From NCBI RefSeq assembly GCF_020297485.1, contig NZ_JAIWZC010000001.1, positions 3,224,001 through 3,288,000 of the forward strand: a stretch of DNA of 64,000 nt. The letters are read 5' to 3'. The notes under the pieces were generated by a model. It was not told the DNA's origin. It ran no database searches and saw nothing but the letters and a program-made list of their open reading frames with translations. Made by a program: the position numbers and the translations under genes. Positions 16,773 through 25,820 of the stretch are shown one piece after another (position 1 is the stretch's first letter; each line of letters starts with the position of its first letter). The DNA is from Enterocloster clostridioformis (GTDB lineage Bacteria; Bacillota; Clostridia; Lachnospirales; Lachnospiraceae).

Positions 16773-19700
16773 CTAATATCTTCTCACGTCCATTCCATGT
16801 ATAACGGATCACTGAAACAATCTGCGAATCCTGGGGCCTTGAAAGTTCTGCAATCCGAAGTCCTTTTACCGTCTCAAAACATCCCCATAAAGCCTGGGAA
16901 TTCATGATATAATCAAAATCCAGCTTATGCACAAGTTCAAACATACTACTGATATTTTTGTCATCCACTCCTGCAAATGCCTCATCCAAAGCAATGATTC
17001 GCGGATGGTCTTCCTGCTCCGCTTTTTTATACTGTGCGTTGACTGCTGCAAAAAGAGGAACATACATGGCCATAGCCTTTTCTCCACCGCTGAAACGGTT
17101 AAACGCCGCATTGGTCAACAGCTTCCGCTCTCCTTCTCCACGCCTGAAATACATGTGAAATTCAAACCATTTGCGATAATCCAGCGCATCCCTGACAAGA
17201 TCCATGTAATTGATCATGTCGCCTTTTTCTTCCAGTTTCAGCTTCTCCATGCGGATTCGGCTTCTAAAATGCGCCGCAACCTTCTCTATATCCTCTATGG
17301 TCAGAAGCATATGATCTCTGAGCAGAATCTGTTCAAGCTCCGCGGTGTCTAACTCCATATCATTCTCTGCTTTACAGGGTTTCCAGTCCAGTGAAAAGAT
17401 CAGACCCATAGAGGTATCCATCTCCCGCATGAGCTGCGACATATCCGAAACCCATTTCCGGCTTTCTGCAATCCGGTCCGTAAGCTGCCGGCTGATGGTC
17501 TGGGACAAAATATCCTCAAACAGCTCCCTGTCCTTCTTCTGGATCAGCAGCTCCGTCTCATCAATGCCCTGTTTCAAGATGCCGTAAAATTCCTCCAGAT
17601 ATACCCTTTTCCCATTCCATGAGGAAACGACCCGCACCCGCTTTCGTATTGCGCCAGCAGCCTCTGTTTCCAGAGCTGCCTCCACCGGCGTGTCAAAACA
17701 TTCCTCCAAAGATGTACCGTAATTGACCAGACTTCCGTTATGGCGCTGATATACCTGATGCAGCGCCTGCAGCAGGTCCGTTGGCTCTCTGTTCTTATCG
17801 CTTTCCCGCAATACCGACACCGCTCTCTTAGCACATTCAAAGATTCCCTGGCTTTCTCTGTCAAATACCAGTTTTAGCGCAAGCTCCTCTTCAAAATAAT
17901 TCCTCAGGCAGGTTTCTGCTATAATTTTCTGGCGCAGGCTTTCCTTTAGTTTTGGCCCATCTTCCAGAATCACCCGTAGCCTTTCCCCCAGAATAACCAA
18001 ATCTTCTTTTAAAGTATCACACTCTGTTCCAATTTCTTCCAGCTCTTTCTTCAGCTGCTTTAAGCGGCCAGCCTTTTTTGCAATTTCCGGACGGTTTAGG
18101 TACTCCTCAAACTGCCGAATCTGAATCTCGCTCTCTTTTTCTTTCGCACTCCAGCTGCGTTTCTCTGCAAAAGCATCATCCATCAGCTGTTCACTTTGAA
18201 CGTTCCTGTCCTTCTCTGTACTGAGATTCTCCTGAGCCGTCCGAAGCTGCAGCATTGCCTGCCTGATCTCCTGCCAGATGCGGCTATATTCTTCCAGCGC
18301 ATCATTGGCTTCCTCATAGGCTTCTTCTGTTCTGCCATAGGGAAATGGCTTGCACTTTTGCAGCATTGTCTGGTATTGCTGGTTCTTTTTAAATATCAGC
18401 TGCCGCTCCTGCGCCTCTTTCTTCCCACATTCCTCACATGTCCTTTGCAGCTTGTATTCACATTCCCTTTCCTGGTCTAAGGCAGCGTTAATCTCTGAAA
18501 AGCCAGGGAGCTTCTGATATTCTTCCTGCAGCTTTTCCAAATGCTCCTGCACCTCTGTAATCTCTTTTTCCAAGCTTACAATTATTTCTGTAATTTCAGA
18601 AATCCGGCCTTCCAGCTCGCGGATTTTCTGTTCCTTCCGTCTTTTTCTCGCCAGAACTCCCACAAACTCAGCACTGCCGGTTTTGCCTGCTTTACCAGCC
18701 AGAATCCCCTGTTTAAAAGTCCCGTCTTTCCCAAGGTAAATTCCTTGTCCATCCTCTTTATCTTCATAAATATTGCTGAGAATCCTCTGAACGGTCTCTT
18801 TCAGAGCAGGTTCCAGCTCTTCGCTGACAGTCAGCCCGGAAAAGCCGGAACCTCCATTCCCTTTCACATACAAAACCGTATCCAAAAAACCGGGACACCG
18901 CTTTCTGATATTCTCAAAATCATCCGCAGATACTACAAGTGCATCTAAAATTCCCATTTTCTGGAGCTGAGCCTCCAGCCTTGCACAGTACGTCTCATCC
19001 AGATTCTTAGAAAATTCCACAGTTTTATAAAAAGGTACTGCTTTGATACCAGCCCTCTTAAGCGCCTTTCTTGAACGCTCTATACTCTCGTCCCTCTCCG
19101 GCTCCAATTCCCCTGAATTCCGCAGGCATGTAAGCTTTTCTTTTTCCTGATCCAGTTCTTCCTCCTGGATTTTCTTCTGATATTCCAGACTGCTTTTTAG
19201 ATCCATGAGTCCCTGGCGCTGGCGCTCATAATCGGTGCGCAAAAGCGCCTGTACTGTTTCTGCATCTGCTGCAGACTGATACTCCCGAATTTTCTCCACC
19301 AGTATTGGAAGAATCCCGCTGTCAGGACTCCACTGAGAAGATTTTTTCTCTGCTGCATAGATATCTGTGATCCACTGATCCACACAGCGGACAACATCTT
19401 CCTGTGCAGCCTTAAAGTTCTGCTGAGCCTCTGCTTTTTCAGTATGAAGTTTCTCCAGCTGCGCCGCAAGTTCATCATACTGTCTGGATCGCTCCTCATA
19501 CTCACGTATTTCCCTTTTACATTCAGCCAGCAGTTTTTTCAGCGAATCAAGGCTTTTTACAATTTCACTGCTTTTCTCATGTTCGCCTCTGTCTATCATC
19601 TGAAGAGCCGCCTCGTGCTGATCCCACTGAATAATCTCCTGCTGCTCTCCCAGTTCCAACTTGGCTTCCCCAATCTCCTGCTGTATTTGTTCCAGGCAGG

Positions 19701-20829
19701 CCATGATCTCCTTCATTCTGCGTTCTCCCCGCCAGATCATTTCCTGATAATCCCGGATCTTACTCTCCCAATCGGCAACCTTCCCGGCAGCTTCTTCTTT
19801 CTCTCCCCTGGCCTGCTCCAACTTGCGGTCGATTCCCTCCAGATCCGCATCCAGAAGTCCAGCCCGCTCAATTCCTTTTAGCTTTTTTTGCTCCTCTAAG
19901 TCAGCCAGACGCCGGCTCTTGCTGTTTCTGGCCTCCTCTGTCTCCTGCCGCTTCTGCTCCTGTATGTCAAGCTGGCACTGTTCTGTCTCTATCTTCTGCT
20001 TCATTGCAATATAAGCCTGTGCCTTTTTCGCAAGCATATATTGATTATACCGGGTATATTCATTCCGTATGATTTTCACATCATCAAAGGCTCGCTTCAA
20101 AATCTCCAGGCTTTCCTGAATCTCATCCATTTTTTCCATAGCATCCACCATAGCGCGCAGATCTTCATCTGTCAGCGTCTGCAAAGAATCATTCAAGATC
20201 TCATATACCTTGGTGGGTTTAAATTCCTTGGAAAGTTTGGGAGCGCGGACCTTCACAAGCAATTTAATAAACTGCTCATACTGCTCCGCTTTCCGGAATC
20301 CAAAAATGTACTGATTGACCGCTTTTTTATATTCACTCTGGCTCGTCGTAAAAAAATTGTCATCTCCAAGCTCTGTTTTCATTTCCCTTCTGTCATAAGG
20401 GATTTTGCTTGAACCAATCTCCTTGTACAGCTTCAGATCATAGCCAATCCTTCGCCCGTCCAAAATAATAAAACCCCAAAAGTCCATGGGTTTTCCTCTT
20501 TTTGCCCTCTGTCCAATGGCAATGGTGCGATATTCTTCCGACCTCTCTTTTTTGAATTCCAAAAATAAATATCCTGTGGATTCATCCTTTCCTTCTTCCC
20601 CCAGGAAATAATATTCCATTCTCCTGTCGCTGGACCCAAAGGGATCCAGCCGGCTCGGCGTACGGTCACCGTCCAATATAAAGGGAATGAAGCTCTGGGT
20701 TGTAATGGATTTACCAGACGCATTTTGCCCACGCAGGAGAAGCTTTCCATCCACAAATTCAAACTCTTCTTCATCATATAACCAGAAATTCACGAACCCT
20801 ATACGGTTCATTTTAAAGCGGTCTTTCAC
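16762..20829 (-). CDS. jetC: Wadjet type III SMC-like ATPase JetC
   Basis: 1,355 residues, an SMC/MukB-like ATPase of the TIGR02680 type. The N-terminus reads IGFVNFWLYDEEEFEFVDGK followed by the Walker A GQNASGKS (about 34-41) and RTPSRLDPFGSSDRRMEYYF, highly typical of JetC. Two long coiled-coil arms (roughly 240-520 and 750-1000) flank a hinge. Near the C-terminus are the ABC signature FSGGEKAM and the Walker B IIALDEAFAGVDD. It extrudes plasmid DNA so that JetD can cut it. The GTG start overlaps the jetB stop (GTGA). Confidence 0.93.
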   Translation of the reverse strand: MKDRFKMNRIGFVNFWLYDEEEFEFVDGKLLLRGQNASGKSITTQSFIPFILDGDRTPSRLDPFGSSDRRMEYYFLGEEGKDESTGYLFLEFKKERSEEYRTIAIGQRAKRGKPMDFWGFIILDGRRIGYDLKLYKEIGSSKIPYDRREMKTELGDDNFFTTSQSEYKKAVNQYIFGFRKAEQYEQFIKLLVKVRAPKLSKEFKPTKVYEILNDSLQTLTDEDLRAMVDAMEKMDEIQESLEILKRAFDDVKIIRNEYTRYNQYMLAKKAQAYIAMKQKIETEQCQLDIQEQKRQETEEARNSKSRRLADLEEQKKLKGIERAGLLDADLEGIDRKLEQARGEKEEAAGKVADWESKIRDYQEMIWRGERRMKEIMACLEQIQQEIGEAKLELGEQQEIIQWDQHEAALQMIDRGEHEKSSEIVKSLDSLKKLLAECKREIREYEERSRQYDELAAQLEKLHTEKAEAQQNFKAAQEDVVRCVDQWITDIYAAEKKSSQWSPDSGILPILVEKIREYQSAADAETVQALLRTDYERQRQGLMDLKSSLEYQKKIQEEELDQEKEKLTCLRNSGELEPERDESIERSRKALKRAGIKAVPFYKTVEFSKNLDETYCARLEAQLQKMGILDALVVSADDFENIRKRCPGFLDTVLYVKGNGGSGFSGLTVSEELEPALKETVQRILSNIYEDKEDGQGIYLGKDGTFKQGILAGKAGKTGSAEFVGVLARKRRKEQKIRELEGRISEITEIIVSLEKEITEVQEHLEKLQEEYQKLPGFSEINAALDQERECEYKLQRTCEECGKKEAQERQLIFKKNQQYQTMLQKCKPFPYGRTEEAYEEANDALEEYSRIWQEIRQAMLQLRTAQENLSTEKDRNVQSEQLMDDAFAEKRSWSAKEKESEIQIRQFEEYLNRPEIAKKAGRLKQLKKELEEIGTECDTLKEDLVILGERLRVILEDGPKLKESLRQKIIAETCLRNYFEEELALKLVFDRESQGIFECAKRAVSVLRESDKNREPTDLLQALHQVYQRHNGSLVNYGTSLEECFDTPVEAALETEAAGAIRKRVRVVSSWNGKRVYLEEFYGILKQGIDETELLIQKKDRELFEDILSQTISRQLTDRIAESRKWVSDMSQLMREMDTSMGLIFSLDWKPCKAENDMELDTAELEQILLRDHMLLTIEDIEKVAAHFRSRIRMEKLKLEEKGDMINYMDLVRDALDYRKWFEFHMYFRRGEGERKLLTNAAFNRFSGGEKAMAMYVPLFAAVNAQYKKAEQEDHPRIIALDEAFAGVDDKNISSMFELVHKLDFDYIMNSQALWGCFETVKGLRIAELSRPQDSQIVSVIRYTWNGREKILDVQ

Positions 20830-21962
20830 TCCCCGGTACCTCCCTTAAAATCCTCCGGATAAACTCCTGCTGTCCTTCCCACAGACGGAAATAAGGCAAT
20901 CTGCGTTCCGTCATTTCGAATCATCAGCCAGGTTTTCATATATTTTAACACATGCTCCACAAGCAGCTCCTCATCCATTTCCCGATATTCTTTGCTCCAC
21001 CCGCTGCTCCACTCTCTGCGGCAGGACAAAATCACGTCTGAAATGCGTTTCCTTGTCATGTAAATACATTCATTTTCCTGCTTTTCTAAATTCCCCTCTG
21101 AAACCTCTTTTTGTATCCTCCCACAGACCAGAAGAACAATCTCCGGAAGCATGGCGTCTCTCGGGTGAACAGAACCATAGCAGTCGTCCCCGTCCAATGA
21201 GATACATGCCATATTTTTGTATAGATCCAGATTTCCTCCCATGTTATCATTGATATATTTTGCAACCCACTGACGCTGATTTTTTAAATACAGCGAATCT
21301 GCGTCCTCACTGTTCTCCCAGTACATAGACGGACACACCGCCAACTGCCTATACACACGGTTGATGCGCAATGCGCCTCTGTTTTCCTGAAATTCTTCAA
21401 AATCTGTCTTTTCAAAATCCTCCCAGGATTCAAATATAGAGATGCCAGTTGGAAAGCTGGTTGCAAAATACTTTGAATATCCGGTATTTTCATACAAAAC
21501 TTCCTGTCCTGCCTCCGAGCCAAAGGCCTCGCTGCGTCCCTCATATACCAGGAGCATCTGTAGTTTCTCCATATATTGCAGAACACGAACCAGGGATTTT
21601 CTCTGTGTAAAAGAAGTCCAATCTATGGATACATAAGATTTCAGCTGCGCTTCAACATAATCAATCAGCTCTGACAAAAGAAACTGCTCCTGTTCCTCTT
21701 TATCCTCCAGATACATCAGCACTACACACAAAATACAGTAGTCCCTGATCTCCATAAATTCCCCGATTCCCATAAACGCTTCCGCATGAGCCGGTCTTTT
21801 CTCTAGTTTTAACAAATTTTCCGTATGAACAAGCTTCCAGCCCAGCTGCTCCCTGATAAAGCGCTGAAAATTCGGAATATCCCTCTTCACTCTGTAATAC
21901 GTTTCCTTATCTGTATCCTTACAGATCCAGAAATTCTCTAATAGTGTTCTGAATTCATTCAT
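20826..21962 (-). CDS. jetB: Wadjet type III kite subunit JetB (DUF2398)
   Basis: 378 residues from ATG 21962, which overlaps the jetA stop (ATGA). A longer ORF up to 22115 would lie inside jetA and is rejected. MNEFRTLLENFWICKDTDKE, then YYRVKRDIPNFQRFIREQLG, is the expected start of DUF2398/TIGR02678 proteins. It is the kite (MukE-like) subunit that bridges JetA and the JetC heads. It overlaps jetC at the other end, so the four genes form a tight operon. Confidence 0.88.
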   Translation of the reverse strand: MNEFRTLLENFWICKDTDKETYYRVKRDIPNFQRFIREQLGWKLVHTENLLKLEKRPAHAEAFMGIGEFMEIRDYCILCVVLMYLEDKEEQEQFLLSELIDYVEAQLKSYVSIDWTSFTQRKSLVRVLQYMEKLQMLLVYEGRSEAFGSEAGQEVLYENTGYSKYFATSFPTGISIFESWEDFEKTDFEEFQENRGALRINRVYRQLAVCPSMYWENSEDADSLYLKNQRQWVAKYINDNMGGNLDLYKNMACISLDGDDCYGSVHPRDAMLPEIVLLVCGRIQKEVSEGNLEKQENECIYMTRKRISDVILSCRREWSSGWSKEYREMDEELLVEHVLKYMKTWLMIRNDGTQIALFPSVGRTAGVYPEDFKGGTGE

Positions 21963-23434
21963 AATGTTATAAACTCCAATACAAACGCGGGCATAACCAG
22001 ATCTCCATCCTCGCACCTTAACACACATTTTCCCTTCGTCTGCGTCAAACGATATTCCTGCCCATATTCCGTCCTTCCTGTTTTCCGGGAATTCATATTG
22101 GCCTGCGTGATCCACTGCAAAAATGTAATCCTTGTCTCCTCCGAAATAACCTCTTCTATTTCTGAAAATGTGATCTTGTTATCCTTGATGTAATACATAA
22201 CAATCTCTTTCTGCCGTTTGATCTTCTGCAGATACTTCTCCCTCTGCATGTATTTCTCCAAAGACTTATCTGTAAATCCTCTCCGGTCTTTTTTCTCCCG
22301 ATAAGCTCTTGTATGAGGTTTCAGCAAAAAAACAGCAGGCTCGTCCTTATAAATACTGTCATTGATACCCTCCCCCTCGCGAGGTTCCAATGTCTTAAAA
22401 TGCTGTATTTTCTGTACTCCAAAAACATGAGCCGATAGCTTCTGAGCCTCTTCCAAATCCTCACATTGCAGAAACAGTTCCAAAAACTTGCGGTAATCAT
22501 CCTTCCTGCTGATTCCGCCATTCTGGAGCTGTACGATCAGCGCTGCATTCTGAATAATACTTCTTATTACATCATTCGTGATTTTCAAAACTTTTTTGCA
22601 CTCACACTCATTTCCCTGTGAATCTATAAACCAGTTTTTCAGAGAATTCCATTTCCCCATCACATTTTCACGTATGCTTGGCTCTGCATTTCCATGAAGC
22701 TGCAAAACCGCATGTGGAATATCCAATTCACTCTGTATCACTTTTGACAGAATATATTCTTCAATCACCAGCATATTATCTGACAAAATTTGCTCGATCC
22801 GCTTGGAATGACGCTGCAATTCCTGCACAAATTCATTCAAATACTTAATAAACTTGTCCTTATGTACTACAAATTCCACTGACTTCATGAGCTGTTCCGT
22901 TTTTCCGGAATAGAAATCCCGCAGATAATCCTGATAATTCTGGTTAAGCCTTTTAAAATCCTCCTGGAGCAATCCCCACCACTCATTAATCTCCTTCAGA
23001 CTGCTATCTTTTATTTCTTCTGCCTTTTGCAGGCTTTTTTCCAGCCGAACAAAAAAATTCGTGGATAAATTGCCGGATTCCAAAAAAAGATTTTCAAGAC
23101 GCACAGTGAGACGTTCAATCTCAACCGCATACTCTGACATGGTATAGCGATACTGCTTATTCTTGTAATCCGCTATGGTATAAACCCTTCCAGGGTCCTG
23201 GATCGGAGTAAGATTTTTCCACTTGACTAAAGCTTCCAGATCTGTCATCAACTGTTCCATGGTATATCCCGTAAACGTCTCATCCTGTTTAAGCAGCTGG
23301 AAAATATCTTCTTTGTATATCTGGAAATGCATCTTCTCATATTCACGGTAAAAACACCGCATAATTTTACGGTATACCGGTGCATTGGGAACGGATAAAT
23401 AAGATGTCTCATTAATTGGTTCAAAATATTCCAT
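21959..23434 (-). CDS. jetA: Wadjet type III kleisin subunit JetA (DUF2397)
   Basis: 491 residues. The N-terminus (NETSYLSVPNAPVYRKIMRC, then FYREYEKMHFQIYKEDIFQL) is the DUF2397/TIGR02677 winged-helix region. The middle is helical with a possible coiled coil (about 130-230). It acts as the kleisin (MukF-like) subunit of the JetABC motor. It is the first gene of the jetABCD operon. The ATG is at 23434 with GGAGGCAATTC upstream. Upstream DNA holds a RhuM remnant and TATAAT-like AT-rich stretches, so the promoter may derive from the RhuM leader. Confidence 0.88.
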   Translation of the reverse strand: MEYFEPINETSYLSVPNAPVYRKIMRCFYREYEKMHFQIYKEDIFQLLKQDETFTGYTMEQLMTDLEALVKWKNLTPIQDPGRVYTIADYKNKQYRYTMSEYAVEIERLTVRLENLFLESGNLSTNFFVRLEKSLQKAEEIKDSSLKEINEWWGLLQEDFKRLNQNYQDYLRDFYSGKTEQLMKSVEFVVHKDKFIKYLNEFVQELQRHSKRIEQILSDNMLVIEEYILSKVIQSELDIPHAVLQLHGNAEPSIRENVMGKWNSLKNWFIDSQGNECECKKVLKITNDVIRSIIQNAALIVQLQNGGISRKDDYRKFLELFLQCEDLEEAQKLSAHVFGVQKIQHFKTLEPREGEGINDSIYKDEPAVFLLKPHTRAYREKKDRRGFTDKSLEKYMQREKYLQKIKRQKEIVMYYIKDNKITFSEIEEVISEETRITFLQWITQANMNSRKTGRTEYGQEYRLTQTKGKCVLRCEDGDLVMPAFVLEFITL

Positions 23435-23487
23435 TTCTATGAATTGCCTCCGAATATGTATTTACAGGAAATTCAAAACATTCTGTA

Positions 23488-23640
23488 AACCAGCAGAAAT
23501 GATATTATCAAGATTATAAAATCCAAATGATATCTTATTCCATCGGATCCGGTTGTTGCAAAATTTGCAACAACTGAAGCCCAGCTTAGTTCACCTTCTG
23601 AAAAATATTTTTATGTGTCAGGATATCATATTGGTAATTA
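23488..23640 (-). pseudogene. RhuM remnant C
   Basis: A short, doubly frameshifted piece upstream of jetA. On the minus strand ATATCCTGACACATAAAAAT leads to FSEGELSWASVVANFATT, matching IFSEGELLAEATVAKFATVQ in the intact RhuM at 30782-31789. It then breaks frame and ends with YNLDNIISAG, matching YNLDVIISVG. The rest of the gene is absent. Confidence 0.65.
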
Positions 23641-23754
23641 ATACTCCAATAATTTTTACTAATAATTCATAATCTTAAGCATACCATAATCTCTAAAAAT
23701 AACAACTATAAAAACACAGTGTTTTTACCAAATCCGCTATATTTTGTGGTTAAA

Positions 23755-23818
23755 TGGTGAGTGGATAATAATGATGTCTAAAAGACGTGGCTCACCCCTG
23801 GCGGAGTTTCGCTTGTCT
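23755..23818. repeat. Island boundary repeat R2
   Basis: 64 bp matching 13898-13961 with two mismatches. It lies directly downstream of the intact RhuM gene (stop at 23850) and upstream of RhuM remnant C and jetA on the minus strand. It retains GGTGAG...CTCACC and GTCTAAAAGAC, which could pair as a small stem, but R3 does not conserve these pairs. Confidence 0.8.
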
Positions 23819-23849
23819 TATTTATTAACTCGTGAATAATATCACCTTT

Positions 23850-24854
23850 TCAACTCTTATCCGTTTTATGTTCCAATATTTTTATCGAATCCAAATAATC
23901 CTTCTCCACATCACTGAGGGTTCTGGTTTTATATTTTCTGTATTCACTCGTTGCTTTATCAACTGCTTGTTTATGAGTAACACTTCCGTTTCCTTGAAGT
24001 AACTGTTCGCCACTCATTGTAAGTATACGATCCAAATGCGCTGCCCAATCGCTCATAGTCATTACCTGTTCCCGCTCTGCCTGACGTTCCGCAAAATCAA
24101 GATACCCTGAAACAAGTTGTCCCATCGCCCGAAGCTCTTTTTCATTCAGATAGTTTTTGGCAATGACAGCCTCCTTTAATGTTGGCTGATTTCCTGCAAA
24201 TGTCATAAGTCCCATAAACTCTTTTTCAGCATCCGCTCTGGTATAAATAACTTCTGCTGCAGTTTGTCCATGAATCGCATAGTGAATCTTATTCTGAACC
24301 TTTTTAAAGAACTGAATGGATATTTCAGCTTTCGGATCATAATCAATACTTGTAGCATAAATTTCTAAGACTTGCCTGTAAAATACCTTCTCAGAAGCAC
24401 GTATATCTCTAATACGTTCGAGTAATTCTTTAAAGTAGCCTCCACCACCCAAATTCTTCAGCCGCTCATCGTCCAGCGCAAAACCTTTTCTCATATATTC
24501 TTTTAAAATGCCTGTTGCCCATATTCTAAATTGTGTGCCGCGCTTTGACTTCACACGATAACCGACCGAAATAATCACGTCAAGATTATAATAATCTACA
24601 TCATAAACTTTTCCGTCAGCCGCAGTATAGGCAAATTTTGCCCATACTGCTTCTTTGGACAATTCTCCTTCTTTAAAAACATTTCTCACATGCTTGCCTA
24701 TTACGCTTCTATCTCTTTGAAACAACTCCGCCATCTGATCAATTGACAGCCAGACCGTATCTCCATCAAAAGTTGTATCTATCTTTGCCAAACCATCTTC
24801 TGTTGTGTAGATAATAATATTTGATTTCCTATTAATATCACCTTGACTATTCAC
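23850..24854 (-). CDS. rhuM: RhuM family protein, copy 1
   Basis: 334 residues, full family length. It carries the RhuM core: WLSIDQMAELFQRDRSVIGK (winged helix), NLDVIISVGYRVKSKRGTQF, RIWATGILKEYMRKGFALDD and NLGGGGYFKELLERIRDIRA. A helical C-terminal domain follows. The family name comes from a Salmonella pathogenicity-island gene; its function is unknown, but the genes are frequent in defence and restriction loci and are thought to resemble toxin or DNA-binding modules. It is preceded by the RhuM remnant B and followed by repeat R2. Confidence 0.9.
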   Translation of the reverse strand: MNSQGDINRKSNIIIYTTEDGLAKIDTTFDGDTVWLSIDQMAELFQRDRSVIGKHVRNVFKEGELSKEAVWAKFAYTAADGKVYDVDYYNLDVIISVGYRVKSKRGTQFRIWATGILKEYMRKGFALDDERLKNLGGGGYFKELLERIRDIRASEKVFYRQVLEIYATSIDYDPKAEISIQFFKKVQNKIHYAIHGQTAAEVIYTRADAEKEFMGLMTFAGNQPTLKEAVIAKNYLNEKELRAMGQLVSGYLDFAERQAEREQVMTMSDWAAHLDRILTMSGEQLLQGNGSVTHKQAVDKATSEYRKYKTRTLSDVEKDYLDSIKILEHKTDKS

Positions 24855-24911
24855 TCAGTTCACCTCCTCGCCTTTTCTATGCCTTTACTTTTTTAATGTA
24901 TAGGTTCTTTG

Positions 24912-25218
24912 TTATATGCATTTCCTTAATAGCCTTAACTGTATATTTATTTTTACCTTATTATAGTGAGCAACCTGCCTCATTACGGATCTTTCCCCTT
25001 CTTTTTGAACTATCGCAAAATTTGCCACAGTTGCGGTCTGAGCCAGCAATTCCTCTTTCAAAGCATTATTAATACGTTTTCCAATCGTTTTTACATCTTG
25101 CTCGAATAATTCGGCCATCTGATTTCGGTTTTAACCATACGGTGCCCTGTTCCGGTGTAATGGGTACCTCTAATGCAACATTGCTATCAGTAAATAAAAC
25201 TATTTCTTTTTTATCCAC
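24912..25218 (-). pseudogene. RhuM remnant B (N-terminal part)
   Basis: A GTG at 25218 opens MDKKEIVLFTDSNVALEVPI, then an extra A in a run (GGTTAAAACCG) shifts the frame. The second frame gives MAELFEQDVKTIGKRINNAL and AIVQKEGERSVMRQVAHYN, after which family homology stops. It resembles remnant A in both its start (MDKxEI) and its break point (just after HYN), so the two remnants share a common origin or a common breakpoint. Confidence 0.7.
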
Positions 25219-25257
25219 TCTAGCCCCATGTCCTAATTATTTTGCATTACTTTTTTT

Positions 25258-25350
25258 CTGCAACAGGACAATACTTTCCACATGTGTTGAGTGTATAAAA
25301 ATGATGTTCACAGAGCAGAATTGGCCCTGGGCGGACATGCGGTCTTCCCT
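25258..25350. repeat. Island boundary repeat R4 (diverged)
   Basis: On the plus strand it gives STCVECIKMMFTEQNWPWAD, aligning with the CGEWIIMMSKRRGSPLAEFR peptide of R1. On the minus strand it precedes RhuM remnant B and aligns with R5 over the leader (GGAAAGTATTGTCCTGTTGC). Confidence 0.55.
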
Positions 25351-25820
25351 GCTGCATAAGAACGTATCCTTTTTTGATATTCCCTTTGCTCTGCCATTGA
25401 ACTATATCAGAGATTTAAAAATTTAAAGAGGCTTTTCGTATCCCAGGATAAGATAGGTATTGCTGGATCAACTAGTACCAACACCCCCTCAGCCCTTCCT
25501 CTGAAGATTCCATTCTTAGCAATAATATCATCCCTAAAACGCAAACAAATTCTTATCCTATGTTCAAGAATATCTATTAATTATAAGCAATTTGCCTCTT
25601 ACAATTGCTACTTTTTCTTATGGTGAATATCTTTTATTGTGTGTACATCATTTTTTATTAATAATCCTGTATGTGCACTTTTTCTACGCAATTGATTTAC
25701 GTCTTATAAATCTGACAAATATAAATTATAAGGATGTATATTATTTGACGAAATTACGCCGATTATCTGTCCGAGCATGTGCATACTGCTAGATATTTGA
25801 ATTCCCAACAGTATTACTAT
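25351..25820. other. AT-rich gap downstream of the helicase gene
   Basis: About 470 bp between R4 and the helicase stop. No ORF with recognisable motifs was found on either strand. It contains no clear terminator or repeat. It may be remains of a further module. Confidence 0.35.

Noticed and set aside
21963-22115. Longer JetB N-terminus
   Set aside because: It lies within the coding end of jetA; the ATGA overlap at 21962 fits the operon style.
25142-25426. A 94-codon plus-strand gene over RhuM remnant B and R4
   Set aside because: Its first half is the antisense of a RhuM fragment.
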